Assembly (NCBI GenBank): GCA_963698565.1
Contig: CAVORH010000010.1
Location: forward strand, 1 to 64,000
Source: Sva-07 sp963698565
GTDB taxonomy: Bacteria; Actinomycetota; Acidimicrobiia; Acidimicrobiales; Ilumatobacteraceae
DNA: 64,000 nucleotides
Reading direction: 5' to 3'
Part shown: positions 18,350 to 27,601 of the stretch, piece after piece
Layout: each line of letters starts with the position of its first letter
How positions within the stretch are numbered: the first letter of the stretch is position 1
Position numbers and translations under genes: made by a program
Notes under the pieces: model-generated
The model's database searches: none
Told to the model about the DNA's origin: nothing
Seen by the model: only the letters and a program-made list of their open reading frames with translations

Positions 18350-19213
18350 TCAGCACGGCCCCGGGGCGAGGTCGGGCGATCGCACTGCGGCTGCCGCTGA
18401 CTCGACGCCCCACTGCATCGCGTCACCGAGCCCTTCCCCCTTCGACCACGCCGACGCGAAACCGGCGAAGAACGCATCGCCTGCGCCGTTCGTGTCGACG
18501 ACGTGGTCGACCGGTATCGCCGGAGTGTCGATCCACCCGTCGGCCGCGGTCAGCCCGGACGCACCCGCCACACCGTGGGTGCACACCGCCGTCGTGGTCC
18601 CGGCGGCGACGCGCTCCTCGAGGAACGAGCGCCAGTCGTCCATGGCGACCGAACTCATCTGCAGATGGTCGGCGGCATCGATGAACTCACGGTGGTAGGG
18701 GTTGTTGCCGTCGTAGTCGTGGATGTCCACCCAGATCCGCTTGCCGAGCCGGCGCAGCTGCGGCAGGAACTGACGGCAGTACGGCATGATCGTGACCGCC
18801 ACCAGGTCGGCGCCCTCGGCGGCCGACTCGGTCGTGTGGAGGTCGACGGCGAACTCCTGGCTGCCGGGGTTGGCGAAGATCGAGAGACGATCCCCGGCGG
18901 CATCCATCAGATTGACGTGGCGCATGGTGCCTGCCGGGTCGGTGGCCGCGATGAGCTCGACGCCCGCCTCGCCGAGGGCCGAACGGATCCTCTCGCCCCA
19001 CTCGTCGTCGCCGATCAGCCCCCACAGGGACACATCGACGCCGAGCGTGCGGAGGTTCAGCGCCTTGCCGGCGCCGCTGGACCCGATGGCCTCCCGGCTG
19101 CCACGGGCGAAGACGGTGCCGGGCCGTGGCGTCGGGAACGTGTCGAGGTACACCATCGTGTTCCACGCGATCCCGCCGAGGACGAGGGCACGCAGTGGAC
19201 GATCGACCGTCAT
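18350..19213 (-). CDS. PfkB-family carbohydrate kinase
   Basis: 287 residues. N-terminal sugar-binding region with GSSGAGKALNLRTLG (a GG-type motif in this family) and the C-terminal PfkB signature DTNGAGDAFFAGF, which supplies the catalytic aspartate and the anion hole. Phosphorylates a sugar or nucleoside with ATP; related to ribokinases. Substrate unknown. The ATG at 19213 starts the family homology. Upstream, a P-loop ATPase gene is divergent. Confidence 0.9.
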   Translation of the reverse strand: MTVDRPLRALVLGGIAWNTMVYLDTFPTPRPGTVFARGSREAIGSSGAGKALNLRTLGVDVSLWGLIGDDEWGERIRSALGEAGVELIAATDPAGTMRHVNLMDAAGDRLSIFANPGSQEFAVDLHTTESAAEGADLVAVTIMPYCRQFLPQLRRLGKRIWVDIHDYDGNNPYHREFIDAADHLQMSSVAMDDWRSFLEERVAAGTTTAVCTHGVAGASGLTAADGWIDTPAIPVDHVVDTNGAGDAFFAGFASAWSKGEGLGDAMQWGVESAAAAVRSPDLAPGPC

Positions 19214-19336
19214 CGCCCAGACCGTATTGGACCGTTGCCTCGAATCGTGCGGTCCGCCGAGTGAACCGTCCGAGCGCGTAGGGGAGTTCGCCCCTATCGC
19301 AACGGTTCGGTGATGCAGCACGGTGAGGGTCTCACC

Positions 19337-19978
19337 ATGGACTCATCATCAGGACCCCGGCGTTCCGTTGCTCCGTTCCGTGTCGTGCTCACGGGCGGGC
19401 CCGGCGGCGGCAAGACCACCGCTGCCGATCTGTTCCGCCGGGAGATCGGCGACCGCGTGATCATCGTGCCCGAGGCGGCCACGCTGTTGTTCTCGGGTGG
19501 TTTCCCGCGGCCAACGCAATCGGATGCGCAACGCAGCGCGCAGTGCGCGATCTATCAGGTGCAACGCGGCCTCGAGGACATCCAGGCCAGTCAGTACCCG
19601 GATCGGATCCTGCTCTGCGACCGGGGAACGGTCGATGGTGGGGCCTACTGGCCGGACGGCGCCGCGGGCTTCTACGACACGGTCGGTTCGACCCATGACG
19701 ACGAACTCGCCCGCTACGACGCCGTGCTGTTCTTCGAGACGGCGGCCCGGGGCGATCACGGATTCGAGAGCGAGAACCGGTACCGGACCGAGTCGCAGCA
19801 GGAGGCCATCGAGCTCGACGCCCGGCTGCGCTCGCTCTGGAGTCCGCACCCGCACTTCACCGTGGTCCCGCACACGGCCTCGTTCTTTCGCAAGATGACG
19901 ATCGGCCTCGGACTGCTCGAGAGCCTCGTCCTGCAGATGCCGGCCTACGAGCAGGGCGGGGGACCGGCATCCGGTTGA
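19337..19978 (+). CDS. AAA_28-type P-loop ATPase/kinase
   Basis: 213 residues. Begins with a Walker A motif TGGPGGGKTT at about residue 18, has Walker B-like RILLCDRGTVDGGAYWP, and PEAATLLFSGGFPRP, all typical of the AAA_28 family (NadR/kinase-like P-loop proteins of unknown substrate). Probably a small-molecule kinase or nucleotide-dependent regulator. A GTGAGGG stands before the ATG at 19337; an earlier start at 19310 is possible. No obvious operon partner. Confidence 0.75.
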   Translation: MDSSSGPRRSVAPFRVVLTGGPGGGKTTAADLFRREIGDRVIIVPEAATLLFSGGFPRPTQSDAQRSAQCAIYQVQRGLEDIQASQYPDRILLCDRGTVDGGAYWPDGAAGFYDTVGSTHDDELARYDAVLFFETAARGDHGFESENRYRTESQQEAIELDARLRSLWSPHPHFTVVPHTASFFRKMTIGLGLLESLVLQMPAYEQGGGPASG

Positions 19979-20069
19979 GCCCCGCTCGATGACGAACGCG
20001 GCCGACGCCCAGGATCGCCGTCGTGGGGCACCGCACATCGAAGCCGACGAGACCGGGCCGGCGCTGTCC

Positions 20070-21536
20070 CTACGACGTGCGTCGGGTCAGTGCTGCGGCC
20101 ACTGAACCGACGGCGACCAGCAGGGCCGCGATCAGGAGAATCATCGAGACCGATGCCCCCGCAGCCGGAAGCGACTGCTGTCCGTTTGCGGGCGGTGCAA
20201 CGACGTTGGTCGGGGTGGCTGGCGGAGATGCGACGACCGGTGGGAGCGCCTCCGCTTCGGGTTCGACGACAGCCGGTGGGAGTGGCTCCGCCTCGGGTTC
20301 GACGACAGCCGGTGGGAGTGGCTCCGCCTCGGGTTCGACGACCGGTGGCGTGACCGGTGGCGTGACCGGTGGGACGATGATGACCGCCGCCTCCTGGCGC
20401 AACACGACCGTGTGTTCGCACGGGACGCCACGTGCGCCGCCGCCACCACCACCGCCGCCGGGTTCGTGTCCGCCGCCTTCTTCGCTCCCGCCCGGTTCGT
20501 GCCCGCCGCCGGGTTCGTGTCCGCCGTCGCCTTCTTCGCCGCCGCCTTCGTGGCCTCCGTCCCCTTCGTCGCCGCCGCCTTCGTGGCCTCCGCCCCCTTC
20601 GTCGCCCCCACGCGGGCACAGATCGCGTGCGGAGTACGACGACTCGGCGTTTGCGCCGTCGATGGTCCAGCCGGTCTCCGGCCAGGTGACGGTGACCGTG
20701 TAGGTCGCCGTGGGCCTCGCCGGAACGATGAGTCCGTCAGCGCCCGAGCCGTGACCGGGGTTGTCGAACTCGCAACGGAGTACGTCGCTCCCGTCCGGAT
20801 AGGTGCACGTCGCTGAGGTCGGCATGCCCTTTCCCGTCTGGCTGGCCGCGGAGAGCACGAACAGCTCCCGCCAGTCGATCGTCGCGAACGTGGCGTCGAG
20901 CTCGGCGATCGGGTTTCCGCTCTGGTCGAGCCAGATCACGGTGAAGGTCATCCGGTACGGATTGCCCTGACCGCCCGATCCGCCCGATCCGCCCGATCCG
21001 CCAGCGTGATCCCCGTGGCCCTCGTCCGGTTCCTCGATCTGTTCCTCGATCTGTTCCTCGGTGACGGCCGGTGCGTCGGGCGCAAGTGCGCCGTCGCTCG
21101 TCTCGGCGAGTGTGGGATCGGCCGAATCCGCTGCGGCAACGGGGTCGTCGTCGGTGTCGCCCTCGTCCACCGTCTCGATGTCGGGCTCGTCGGCCTCGAC
21201 CGTGGTTCCGGAGTCGGGTGTGTCGGTCTCGGGCATCACCATCTCGACGATGGCGATGTCGTCGAACGGTGGATCGGTCGCCTCGCCCGACACCATGTCC
21301 TCGCCGCCCTGACCGATGTCGATCGTGTCGACGCCTCCCTCATCTGTGGGGGACGAGTCGGAGGAGGACGGAATCAGCGGAGGGGGAGCCTCAGCCACCG
21401 GCTCGAGCACCAGCACGGGCTGGTCGGTGGGTGGTGGCTCGTCGTTCGCCACAGCGACCGAACTCACCAGGGCGGATCCCACGAAGGCACCAGCAGCGAT
21501 CGTCAACGGAACCCAACGAACATCGAACCTGCGCAT
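20070..21536 (-). CDS. Repeat-rich secreted surface protein with LPxxG-type sorting signal
   Basis: 488 residues. N-terminal signal peptide (WVPLTIAAGAFVGSALVSSV AVA cleavage region), an acidic low-complexity stalk, a central folded segment (~residues 190-310, with two CxxxxxxxxC-type cysteine pairs), then a Gly/His/Glu repeat region (EGGGHE-like units) and three copies of a 12-residue Pro/Glu unit (VVEPEAEPLPPA). The C-terminus is a cell-wall sorting signal: LPAAG, a 20-residue hydrophobic span, then RRTS. LPAAG departs from LPxTG in its fourth residue. No sortase gene is in the window. Unrecognised; probably cell-wall displayed. Confidence 0.75.
   Translation of the reverse strand: MRRFDVRWVPLTIAAGAFVGSALVSSVAVANDEPPPTDQPVLVLEPVAEAPPPLIPSSSDSSPTDEGGVDTIDIGQGGEDMVSGEATDPPFDDIAIVEMVMPETDTPDSGTTVEADEPDIETVDEGDTDDDPVAAADSADPTLAETSDGALAPDAPAVTEEQIEEQIEEPDEGHGDHAGGSGGSGGSGGQGNPYRMTFTVIWLDQSGNPIAELDATFATIDWRELFVLSAASQTGKGMPTSATCTYPDGSDVLRCEFDNPGHGSGADGLIVPARPTATYTVTVTWPETGWTIDGANAESSYSARDLCPRGGDEGGGGHEGGGDEGDGGHEGGGEEGDGGHEPGGGHEPGGSEEGGGHEPGGGGGGGGARGVPCEHTVVLRQEAAVIIVPPVTPPVTPPVVEPEAEPLPPAVVEPEAEPLPPAVVEPEAEALPPVVASPPATPTNVVAPPANGQQSLPAAGASVSMILLIAALLVAVGSVAAALTRRTS
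20229..20345 (-). repeat. 36-bp tandem repeats inside the surface protein gene
   Basis: Three consecutive 36-base units, nearly identical in DNA as well as protein (each encodes VVEPEAEPLPPA), differing at a few positions. Near-identity at the DNA level indicates recent expansion by slippage or unequal crossing over. A neighbouring region (about 20450-20615) holds shorter Gly-Gly-His-Glu repeats. Confidence 0.8.
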
Positions 21537-21741
21537 GGCAGACCTCGCTTCTTCGACCGGACGATTCCGGAAGATCACGTCCGGTTGGGGACACTGATTC
21601 GGTTGGCGAGCGGACCTCTCCGGCCTCCCGGCCGGGTCTGCTTCGTCTGCCCCTCAGCTTCGGCGCCGGCCCGTCGTCGAGACAGAGTCGAATGGCCCAG
21701 TGCCGTTCACCGTTGCGGTGACCGACGTTGTGCCCTGGCCG

Positions 21742-24084
21742 ATGCGGTTCCGGTCGGGCGAAGCTGATGGGGTGAGCCATCGTGTCGTTGCGGTCCTGCG
21801 ACGAGCGTTGCTGCCGTTCGTGGGTACTGCATTGGTGGCCGGGGCCGTTGCGTCCATCCTCGGTGCAGAGGACCTCGCGGTGGCGGTGTGGTCCGTGGCA
21901 TCCGGCGTCGTCGTGGTGGACCTGGTCGTCGTGACCGCGGCACGGCTCCGAGAGGGGCGGGTGGCGGTCGACGTCGTGGCCCTGGTGGCCCTCGTGACGT
22001 CGATGGTGATGGGCGAGGCGCTCGCCGGTGTGATCCTGGCGTTGATGGTGGCGTCGGGGGACGCGCTCGAGCAGTACGCGCATCGGCGGGCACAGCGGTC
22101 GTTGTCGGCGTTGCTGTCGTTGGCACCGAAGGTTGCCCACCGTGTGGTGGATGGTTCGTTCTCGACCGTTCCGGTCGACGAGGTGGAACCGGGTGAGCTG
22201 TTGCTGGTGAAGCCCGGCGAGGTCGTTCCGGTCGACGGCACCGTGCTGGAGTCGGCGGTGCTCGACGAGTCGGTGCTGACCGGCGAGGCGCAGTCCGTGG
22301 ATCGCGACGTGGGGGAGTGGGTCCGCAGCGGCTCGATCAATGCCGGCGGTGCGTTCCGGATGTCGGCATCGGCGACCGCAGCGGAGAGTTCGTATGCGGG
22401 GATCGTCGCGCTCGTTCGGTCCGCCGGCGTCGGGCGGGCGCCGTTCGTGCGGTTGGCGGACCGGTACGCCGTGATGTTCGTCCCCGCGGTGTTCCTGATC
22501 GCCGGCGCCACCTGGCTGGTGACCGGAGATCAGACGCGGATGCTCGCCGTGCTGGTGGTGGCCACCCCCTGTCCGTTGGTGTTGGCGGCCCCGGTCGCCA
22601 TCGTGTCGGGCATTGCCTGCGCCGCGCGCAACGGCGTGGTGGTCAAGGATGGTGCGGCGCTGGAGGCCATGGGGCAGGCACGGACGGTCCTGTTGGACAA
22701 GACGGGCACGCTGACCGCCGGTCGGGCTCACGTGGTCGCAGTCGTGGTCGCGCCGGGCAGCGAGGCCGCCGATGTGCTGGCGCTCGCGGCCTCGGTGGAG
22801 CAGGCGTCGCCTCACGTGTTGGCGGCCATGCTGGTGCGCGAGGCCGGTGATCGGGGCCTCGTGCTCGACGAGCCCACCGGCGTGGCCGAGCAGGCCGGCA
22901 GTGGCGTCGGCGGCACCGTCCGGGGACACCGGGTGTGGGTCGGTGCGCTGTCGGCGGTCGACGCCGATCAACGGGACCCGTGGCTGGCGGCTGCCGAGCG
23001 TCGGGCTCGGCGGGAGGGCTGCAGCGCAACGGTGGTGATCGTCGATGGCGAACCGGTCGGGATGGTCCTCTTCACCGACGAGTTGCGCACGGACACGTCG
23101 GCAGCGCTGCGGGCACTGCGCCGGGCCGGTGTGGATCGGGTGGTGATGGTGACCGGTGATCGGCTCGAGGTGGCCGAGCCGATCGGAATGTCGTTGGGGA
23201 TCGATCAGGTGTTCGCGGATCGGACTCCCGCCGAGAAGCTCGACGTGGTGCGGGCCGAGTCGTCCACGAGGTCGGGCATCACCGTGATGGTCGGCGACGG
23301 GGTCAACGATGCGCCGGCCCTCGCTGCAGCGGATCTCGGTGTTGCGATGGGTGCTCGTGGAGCGACGGCCTCGTCGGAAGCGGCGGATGTGGTGTTGATC
23401 GTCGATCGACTCGACCGGCTGGCCGCCGGTGTCGTCATCGCCGATCGGGCCCGAGCGATCGCACGACAGAGTGTGCAGTTGGGGATGGGCCTGTCGCTGC
23501 TGGGGATGCTCGCCGCCGCGGTCGGGCTGCTCGCTCCGGTGGGTGCGGCGGTCGCCCAGGAGGTCATCGACGTGCTGGCGATCGGCATGGCGCTGCGGGC
23601 GTTGCGTCCACCGCGGTCGTTGCAGCACGTCGGTTCCGTGCCGGCGGAATGGACCCATCAGCTGGCCGGCGGACACGGACCGCTGATGCTGGTGCTCGAG
23701 GATCTCCGGTCGGTCGCCATGCACCTGGACTCCGCGGACGAGGCGACCGCGCTCGCTTCGCTGCGCGAGGTCGCCGCGCGGATCTCCGAGGAGGTCGTCC
23801 CGCACGAATTGGAGGACGAGTCCCGGGTCTACCCGGGGGTGGCAGAGCGTCTGGGAGGAAGTGACCCGCTCGCTCCCATGAGCCGCACCCACCAGGAGAT
23901 CTTCCACCTCGCCTCGCTGCTGGGGCGGCTCGTCGACGACGCGTGCGCCGATGGCTTCGGCGAGGAGGACCGCAGCGAGGCGCGCCGGATCCTCTACGCC
24001 CTCGACGCGATTCTCCGGCTGCACTTCGCCCAGGAGGAGGAGCTGCTCACCAGCATCAGCTTCGACGCCCCGGGCGGGCGCTGA
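21742..24084 (+). CDS. P1B-5-type heavy-metal ATPase with C-terminal hemerythrin-like domain
   Basis: About 780 residues. Actuator TGEA, membrane metal-site motif TPCPL (~275), phosphorylation DKTGT (~319) and hinge GDGVNDAP (~518) are present; there is no N-terminal CxxC metal-binding domain. From about residue 640 a hemerythrin-like four-helix region carries histidines and acidic residues (VVPHELEDESRVYP, RTHQEIFHL, LHFAQEEE). TPC in the membrane plus a C-terminal hemerythrin domain defines subgroup P1B-5, of which Sinorhizobium Nia (Ni/Fe export) and an Acidothermus enzyme were described. Probable role: Ni2+/Fe2+ efflux sensed by the di-iron domain. Start uncertain (21700, 21742 or GTG 21772). 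Monocistronic. Confidence 0.9.
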   Translation: MRFRSGEADGVSHRVVAVLRRALLPFVGTALVAGAVASILGAEDLAVAVWSVASGVVVVDLVVVTAARLREGRVAVDVVALVALVTSMVMGEALAGVILALMVASGDALEQYAHRRAQRSLSALLSLAPKVAHRVVDGSFSTVPVDEVEPGELLLVKPGEVVPVDGTVLESAVLDESVLTGEAQSVDRDVGEWVRSGSINAGGAFRMSASATAAESSYAGIVALVRSAGVGRAPFVRLADRYAVMFVPAVFLIAGATWLVTGDQTRMLAVLVVATPCPLVLAAPVAIVSGIACAARNGVVVKDGAALEAMGQARTVLLDKTGTLTAGRAHVVAVVVAPGSEAADVLALAASVEQASPHVLAAMLVREAGDRGLVLDEPTGVAEQAGSGVGGTVRGHRVWVGALSAVDADQRDPWLAAAERRARREGCSATVVIVDGEPVGMVLFTDELRTDTSAALRALRRAGVDRVVMVTGDRLEVAEPIGMSLGIDQVFADRTPAEKLDVVRAESSTRSGITVMVGDGVNDAPALAAADLGVAMGARGATASSEAADVVLIVDRLDRLAAGVVIADRARAIARQSVQLGMGLSLLGMLAAAVGLLAPVGAAVAQEVIDVLAIGMALRALRPPRSLQHVGSVPAEWTHQLAGGHGPLMLVLEDLRSVAMHLDSADEATALASLREVAARISEEVVPHELEDESRVYPGVAERLGGSDPLAPMSRTHQEIFHLASLLGRLVDDACADGFGEEDRSEARRILYALDAILRLHFAQEEELLTSISFDAPGGR

Positions 24085-24232
24085 CCGGGCAGCAGCACGC
24101 AGGTCGTTCCGTTTCGCGCCGTCGTCGACTTGCGGCGCGGTCGTCTCGGTGTCGAGATCGAGGGCATCGTCCGGTCGCACGTGTGACGAGGTGCTCTGGT
24201 CGCACCGAACCGTCGACGCGAGCCTTGAGTGC

Positions 24233-25324
24233 GTGACGACGTTGATCACCGGGTTCCCGGGCCTCATCGCCACGGCGCTCCTCGAGCGGTTGTTGCAGCT
24301 GCGGCCCGACGAGACCTTCACGTGCCTGGTCGAGCAACGTGCCTGCGGCGTTGCCCGGCACCGGGTCGCAGAACTGGAGCGGCGAGATCGCGCGGTCCGG
24401 GGACGGATCCGACTGATCGTGGGCGACATCACCGAGCGGAACCTCGGCCTCGACGGGTCGCAATGGCGGGAACTCTCGGGCTCGACGTCGGAGGTGTTCC
24501 ACCTCGCGGCGATCTACGACGTGCACGTGTCGGAGGACGCCGCCACCGCGGTGAACGTCGAGGGCACGCGCAACGTCGCTCGTTTCGCCGAGTCCTGCGG
24601 TGAGCTGAGGCGGTTCCACCACATGAGCTCGTTCGGCGTGGCAGGACACCATCCTGGCGTGTTCACCGAGACCGATCTCGACGTCGGGCAACCCTTCCGC
24701 AACCACTACGTGAGGTCGAAGTTCCAGGCGGAGCGCGTGGTTCGGGAGCTGGCCGACGACGGATTGCCGACCACCGTCTACCGCCCTGGCTACGTCGTCG
24801 GCGACTCGAGCAGCGGCGCAACGCAGAAGTACGACGGACCGTATTTCCTGATCCAGTGGATCCTGCGCCAACCGAGGAGGTTGTCCGTGGTGCCGACGAT
24901 CGGCGACCCGCGCCGGACGCACCCGAACGTGGTCCCCCGCGATTTCGTCGCGGACGCGACGGCCCACCTGTCCGGGCTCGACGACTCGCTCGGCACGACC
25001 TACCAGCTCGTCGATCCCGACCCGCCGGACCTCCGCGAGCTGATCGAACTCATCGGCGTCGCCACCGACCATCGTGTCGTGGCAGTGAAGATGCCGTTCG
25101 GGCTCACGAAGCGTGTGCTGTCCCAGCCCCTCGTCCAGCGTGTGGCGGGCATGCCGGCAGAGGCGCTCGACTACTTCGACCACCCGACGAGGTTCACCTG
25201 CGTCCACACCGTGCGCGATCTTGCCGGCACCGGGATCGGCTGTCCCCCTCTCGCCTCCTACCTCCCAGCACTCGTCCAGTTCGTCCGCGAACACCCGGAG
25301 ATCGGCTCGGCATCGCGCGGGTGA
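24233..25324 (+). CDS. Extended SDR / thioester-reductase-like NAD(P)-dependent oxidoreductase
   Basis: 363 residues from a GTG. Nucleotide-binding TGFPGLIA at the N-terminus, the SDR active-site YVRSK (tyrosine-lysine), preceding serine region FHHMSSFGVAG, and HLAAIYDV typical of the NAD_binding_4/male-sterility-type reductases that act on acyl thioesters or sterols. Substrate not assignable. It lies about 150 bases downstream of the metal ATPase, same direction, but no functional link is evident. Confidence 0.8.
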   Translation: MTTLITGFPGLIATALLERLLQLRPDETFTCLVEQRACGVARHRVAELERRDRAVRGRIRLIVGDITERNLGLDGSQWRELSGSTSEVFHLAAIYDVHVSEDAATAVNVEGTRNVARFAESCGELRRFHHMSSFGVAGHHPGVFTETDLDVGQPFRNHYVRSKFQAERVVRELADDGLPTTVYRPGYVVGDSSSGATQKYDGPYFLIQWILRQPRRLSVVPTIGDPRRTHPNVVPRDFVADATAHLSGLDDSLGTTYQLVDPDPPDLRELIELIGVATDHRVVAVKMPFGLTKRVLSQPLVQRVAGMPAEALDYFDHPTRFTCVHTVRDLAGTGIGCPPLASYLPALVQFVREHPEIGSASRG

Positions 25325-25456
25325 ACGGCAGGGCCGGACCCGTGGCCCGCGGGCCTCCGGTCATTCGAGCATGGGGCGTCGGAACAACCAGAGCACGACG
25401 ACGATGGCACCGAGCGTGCACCCGCTGATCCGGGACAGGTCGACGGCGACGTCGCC

Positions 25457-25978
25457 TCAGGGCTGCCGGCCGGCGAACGCGATCAGCTTGTCCTGAGCGC
25501 TCGCATCATCCGGGACCTCCACTGCAGGCCCGAACATCGTTCCGCCCCTGAGCATCTCCTCCGGCATCCGGGTGAGGCCGACCATGGCCGCGTCGACCGC
25601 CGCCGGTGGCAGCGTCTCGTCGGCTCCGATCGAGCGGGCGAGGTCCCACGAGTGCACGAGGAGGTCGGTGATCAGCAGCCCGAGGACCTGTTGCTTCGGC
25701 ATGCCGCCGAACGCCTCGGCGGATCCCTCGAGGTTCGAGGGATCGTCGAGCGCTGATGCCAACGCCGGCTGGACCTCGCTCCACGGGTCGCCCGGCTCGG
25801 TGCCGGCGCCGAGGATGCCTCCACCCATCGCCTGCCAGTGCATGGCGTGGTCGACCAGCTGGCGGACAGTGAAGTCCTCACAGGTCGTCGGTTTCGACCA
25901 GTCGTCGTCGGTGACCTGCCCGGCGACCTCGGTCCACTTCTGTGCTGTCTGGCGCCAGATGGCTCCCTGTTCGGTCAT
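25457..25978 (-). CDS. TIGR03086-type MDMPI/DinB-fold metal-binding protein
   Basis: 173 residues. The N-terminal helix bundle has CEDFTVRQLVDHAMHWQAMG and LITDLLVHSWDLARSIGAD, the three-histidine metal-site pattern of the mycothiol-dependent maleylpyruvate isomerase N-terminal (DinB-like) family. Members are thiol-transferase-like and common in mycothiol-producing actinobacteria; the reaction of this one is unknown. The about 130 bases between it and the convergent SDR gene hold no other gene. Confidence 0.87.
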   Translation of the reverse strand: MTEQGAIWRQTAQKWTEVAGQVTDDDWSKPTTCEDFTVRQLVDHAMHWQAMGGGILGAGTEPGDPWSEVQPALASALDDPSNLEGSAEAFGGMPKQQVLGLLITDLLVHSWDLARSIGADETLPPAAVDAAMVGLTRMPEEMLRGGTMFGPAVEVPDDASAQDKLIAFAGRQP

Positions 25979-26062
25979 GGTTCCTCCGTTCGTCGATGTT
26001 CATCGGGCGAGATCAGTCGGCGGGACTCCCGGTACTGGCGTGCCGCCACGTGTGGGCCGGTC

Positions 26063-26287
26063 TCACCCACGAGGGTTCGTCCGGGAAGCGTTCCGCGGGG
26101 GTCCTCCCGACGAGCGACCCAGAATCCTGCGCATCACACGGTCGATCAGCAAGGGCTTGTCGTACTCCTCGCCGATGTCGAGATGCTTGTCGCAGTAGAA
26201 CTGGTACGGCGGCCGGGGCGCACCGCACGTCTGGCACGTGTAGGACTGCTTCAACGGGTTGGGGTTGCCCATGCGTCCGCCGAACAT
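26063..26287 (-). CDS. Small zinc-ribbon-like protein
   Basis: 74 residues. A CQTCGAPRPPYQFYCDKH cluster (Cys-x2-Cys ... Cys-x2-His) looks like a metal-binding finger; the rest is basic and ends in a Gly/Arg/Pro tail. Unrecognised. Start at the first ATG (MFGGRMGNPNP) or the second (MGNP). It stands alone between the MDMPI-family gene and the alcohol dehydrogenase. Confidence 0.6.
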   Translation of the reverse strand: MFGGRMGNPNPLKQSYTCQTCGAPRPPYQFYCDKHLDIGEEYDKPLLIDRVMRRILGRSSGGPPRNASRTNPRG

Positions 26288-26353
26288 GGCCGAAGGGTAA
26301 CACCGGGCCCGGGTGGCCGAGGTCGGTAGCGGGTGCCGTCGCGATCTGCAGGT

Positions 26354-27418
26354 TCAGGAGTCGCGGTGGTCTCCATCGGTACGCACGACGATGATCGACT
26401 TGCCGCGTGTCGTGCCCGCTTCCATCTGCCGGATCGCGTCGGCGGTGTGCTCGAGGGTGAAGCGCTGGCCGACCGCAGGGACGACTGCGCCGGCGTCGAT
26501 GAACTCGGCGAGCCGCTCGATCGACGAGTGGGCCTCGTTGCTGATGAACGTGGCGAGTCGCTGTTTGGTGAACGGTGACAGCAGCACGGCTCGGAGTTGC
26601 CGGCCGATACCGCCGGTCCAGCGGCCGCCGTCCTCGCCGCCGACGATCACCAGCGTTCCCCGCTCGGTCAGGGCTCGACGAAGACGCCGGACCGGGGTGC
26701 GGCCGCCGGTGTCGATGATCAGGTCGTACTGCCGGCTGCCGTCGGTGGGGTCGTCGGTGGTGTAGTCGATGACCTGATCGGCTCCGAGCGAGCGGACGAG
26801 GTCGAGCTTGGCGGTGCTGGCGACGCCGGTGACCTTCGCGCCGAGTGCCTTGGCCAACTGGACGGCGAAGGTGCCCACGCCACCGGAGGCGCCGATCACG
26901 AGCACGTGCTGGTCGGCCTCGAGCTCGCCGACGTCGGTCAGGGCCTGCAGGGCCGTGATGCCGGAGATCGCCGACGCCGCAGCCTGCTCGAAGGTGGCTG
27001 CGCTCGGCTTGAGCGCGAGCTTGTCCTCCTTGGCGGCGGCGTACTCGGCGAAGGACCCGCTGGCGATGCCGAACACCTCGTCGCCGGGGGAGAAGCGGGT
27101 GACGTCCGATCCGACGGCGATGACGCGACCGGCCACGTCGAGGCCCTGGATCGGCTGCTTCGGCTTCGTCAACCCGAACCCGGCGAGCCGGACCAGGTAG
27201 GGGGAGCCGGTCATCAGGTGCCAGACGCCCCGATCGAGGCCGGCGGCGCTCACCTCGATCAACACCTCGTCGGTGGCGATGGTCGGCCGATCGACGATCG
27301 CCAGCTCGAGCTGGTCGGCCGAGCCGTAGGCACGCTGCACGATCGCCCGCATGGTGTCGGGCGCGGTCGCCAGCTGGTCGTCGTTCGATGCGGTCGGGTG
27401 GGTCATCGTGTTCGTCAT
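26354..27418 (-). CDS. NAD(P)-dependent alcohol dehydrogenase / quinone oxidoreductase family (no zinc cluster)
   Basis: 354 residues of the MDR superfamily, zinc-lacking branch: no structural-zinc cysteines; nucleotide-binding LVIGASGGVGTFAVQLAKALG; closing HTADAIRQMEAGTTRGKSIIV. Closely resembles, by eye, the second MDR protein at 32722-33750 (shared KRQ/TKPKQ-DVAG, GTFAVQxAK, VTGVAS, LGADxVxDY), so the two are paralogues. Likely reduces quinones or enones. Divergent from a TetR-family remnant; two palindromic operators lie just upstream of its start, suggesting it is TetR-controlled. Confidence 0.9.
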   Translation of the reverse strand: MTNTMTHPTASNDDQLATAPDTMRAIVQRAYGSADQLELAIVDRPTIATDEVLIEVSAAGLDRGVWHLMTGSPYLVRLAGFGLTKPKQPIQGLDVAGRVIAVGSDVTRFSPGDEVFGIASGSFAEYAAAKEDKLALKPSAATFEQAAASAISGITALQALTDVGELEADQHVLVIGASGGVGTFAVQLAKALGAKVTGVASTAKLDLVRSLGADQVIDYTTDDPTDGSRQYDLIIDTGGRTPVRRLRRALTERGTLVIVGGEDGGRWTGGIGRQLRAVLLSPFTKQRLATFISNEAHSSIERLAEFIDAGAVVPAVGQRFTLEHTADAIRQMEAGTTRGKSIIVVRTDGDHRDS

Positions 27419-27464
27419 CGTCGTTCGTCATGGTGTGCTTCCTCGGGTCCGATCCTTGTTTCCC

Positions 27465-27516
27465 AGTACCGTACTTAGTACGGTACTGGTGCGGGACGAT
27501 ACCCGTACATAGTACG
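27465..27516. promoter_or_regulatory. Two palindromic operators upstream of the alcohol dehydrogenase
   Basis: Site 1: AGTACCGTAC-TTA-GTACGGTACT (27465-27487), a perfect 10-bp dyad. Site 2: CGTAC-ATA-GTACG (27504-27516), centres 34 bp apart. Shared core CCGTAC-WTA-GTACG. The dyads sit between the divergent alcohol dehydrogenase and the TetR-family remnant, as expected for an autoregulated TetR operator. Confidence 0.7.
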
Positions 27517-27601
27517 AGTGTCAATCGTGGTCAATCGTGAAGGAGAATTTCGTGGTGCCGTCACCCACTGACACGAATGCGACCGCCGGCAGCGATGCGC
27601 C

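Noticed and set aside
20229..20620. Possible CRISPR or direct-repeat array
   Set aside because: The repeats are contiguous without spacers and in the reading frame of the surface protein; they encode repeated residues.
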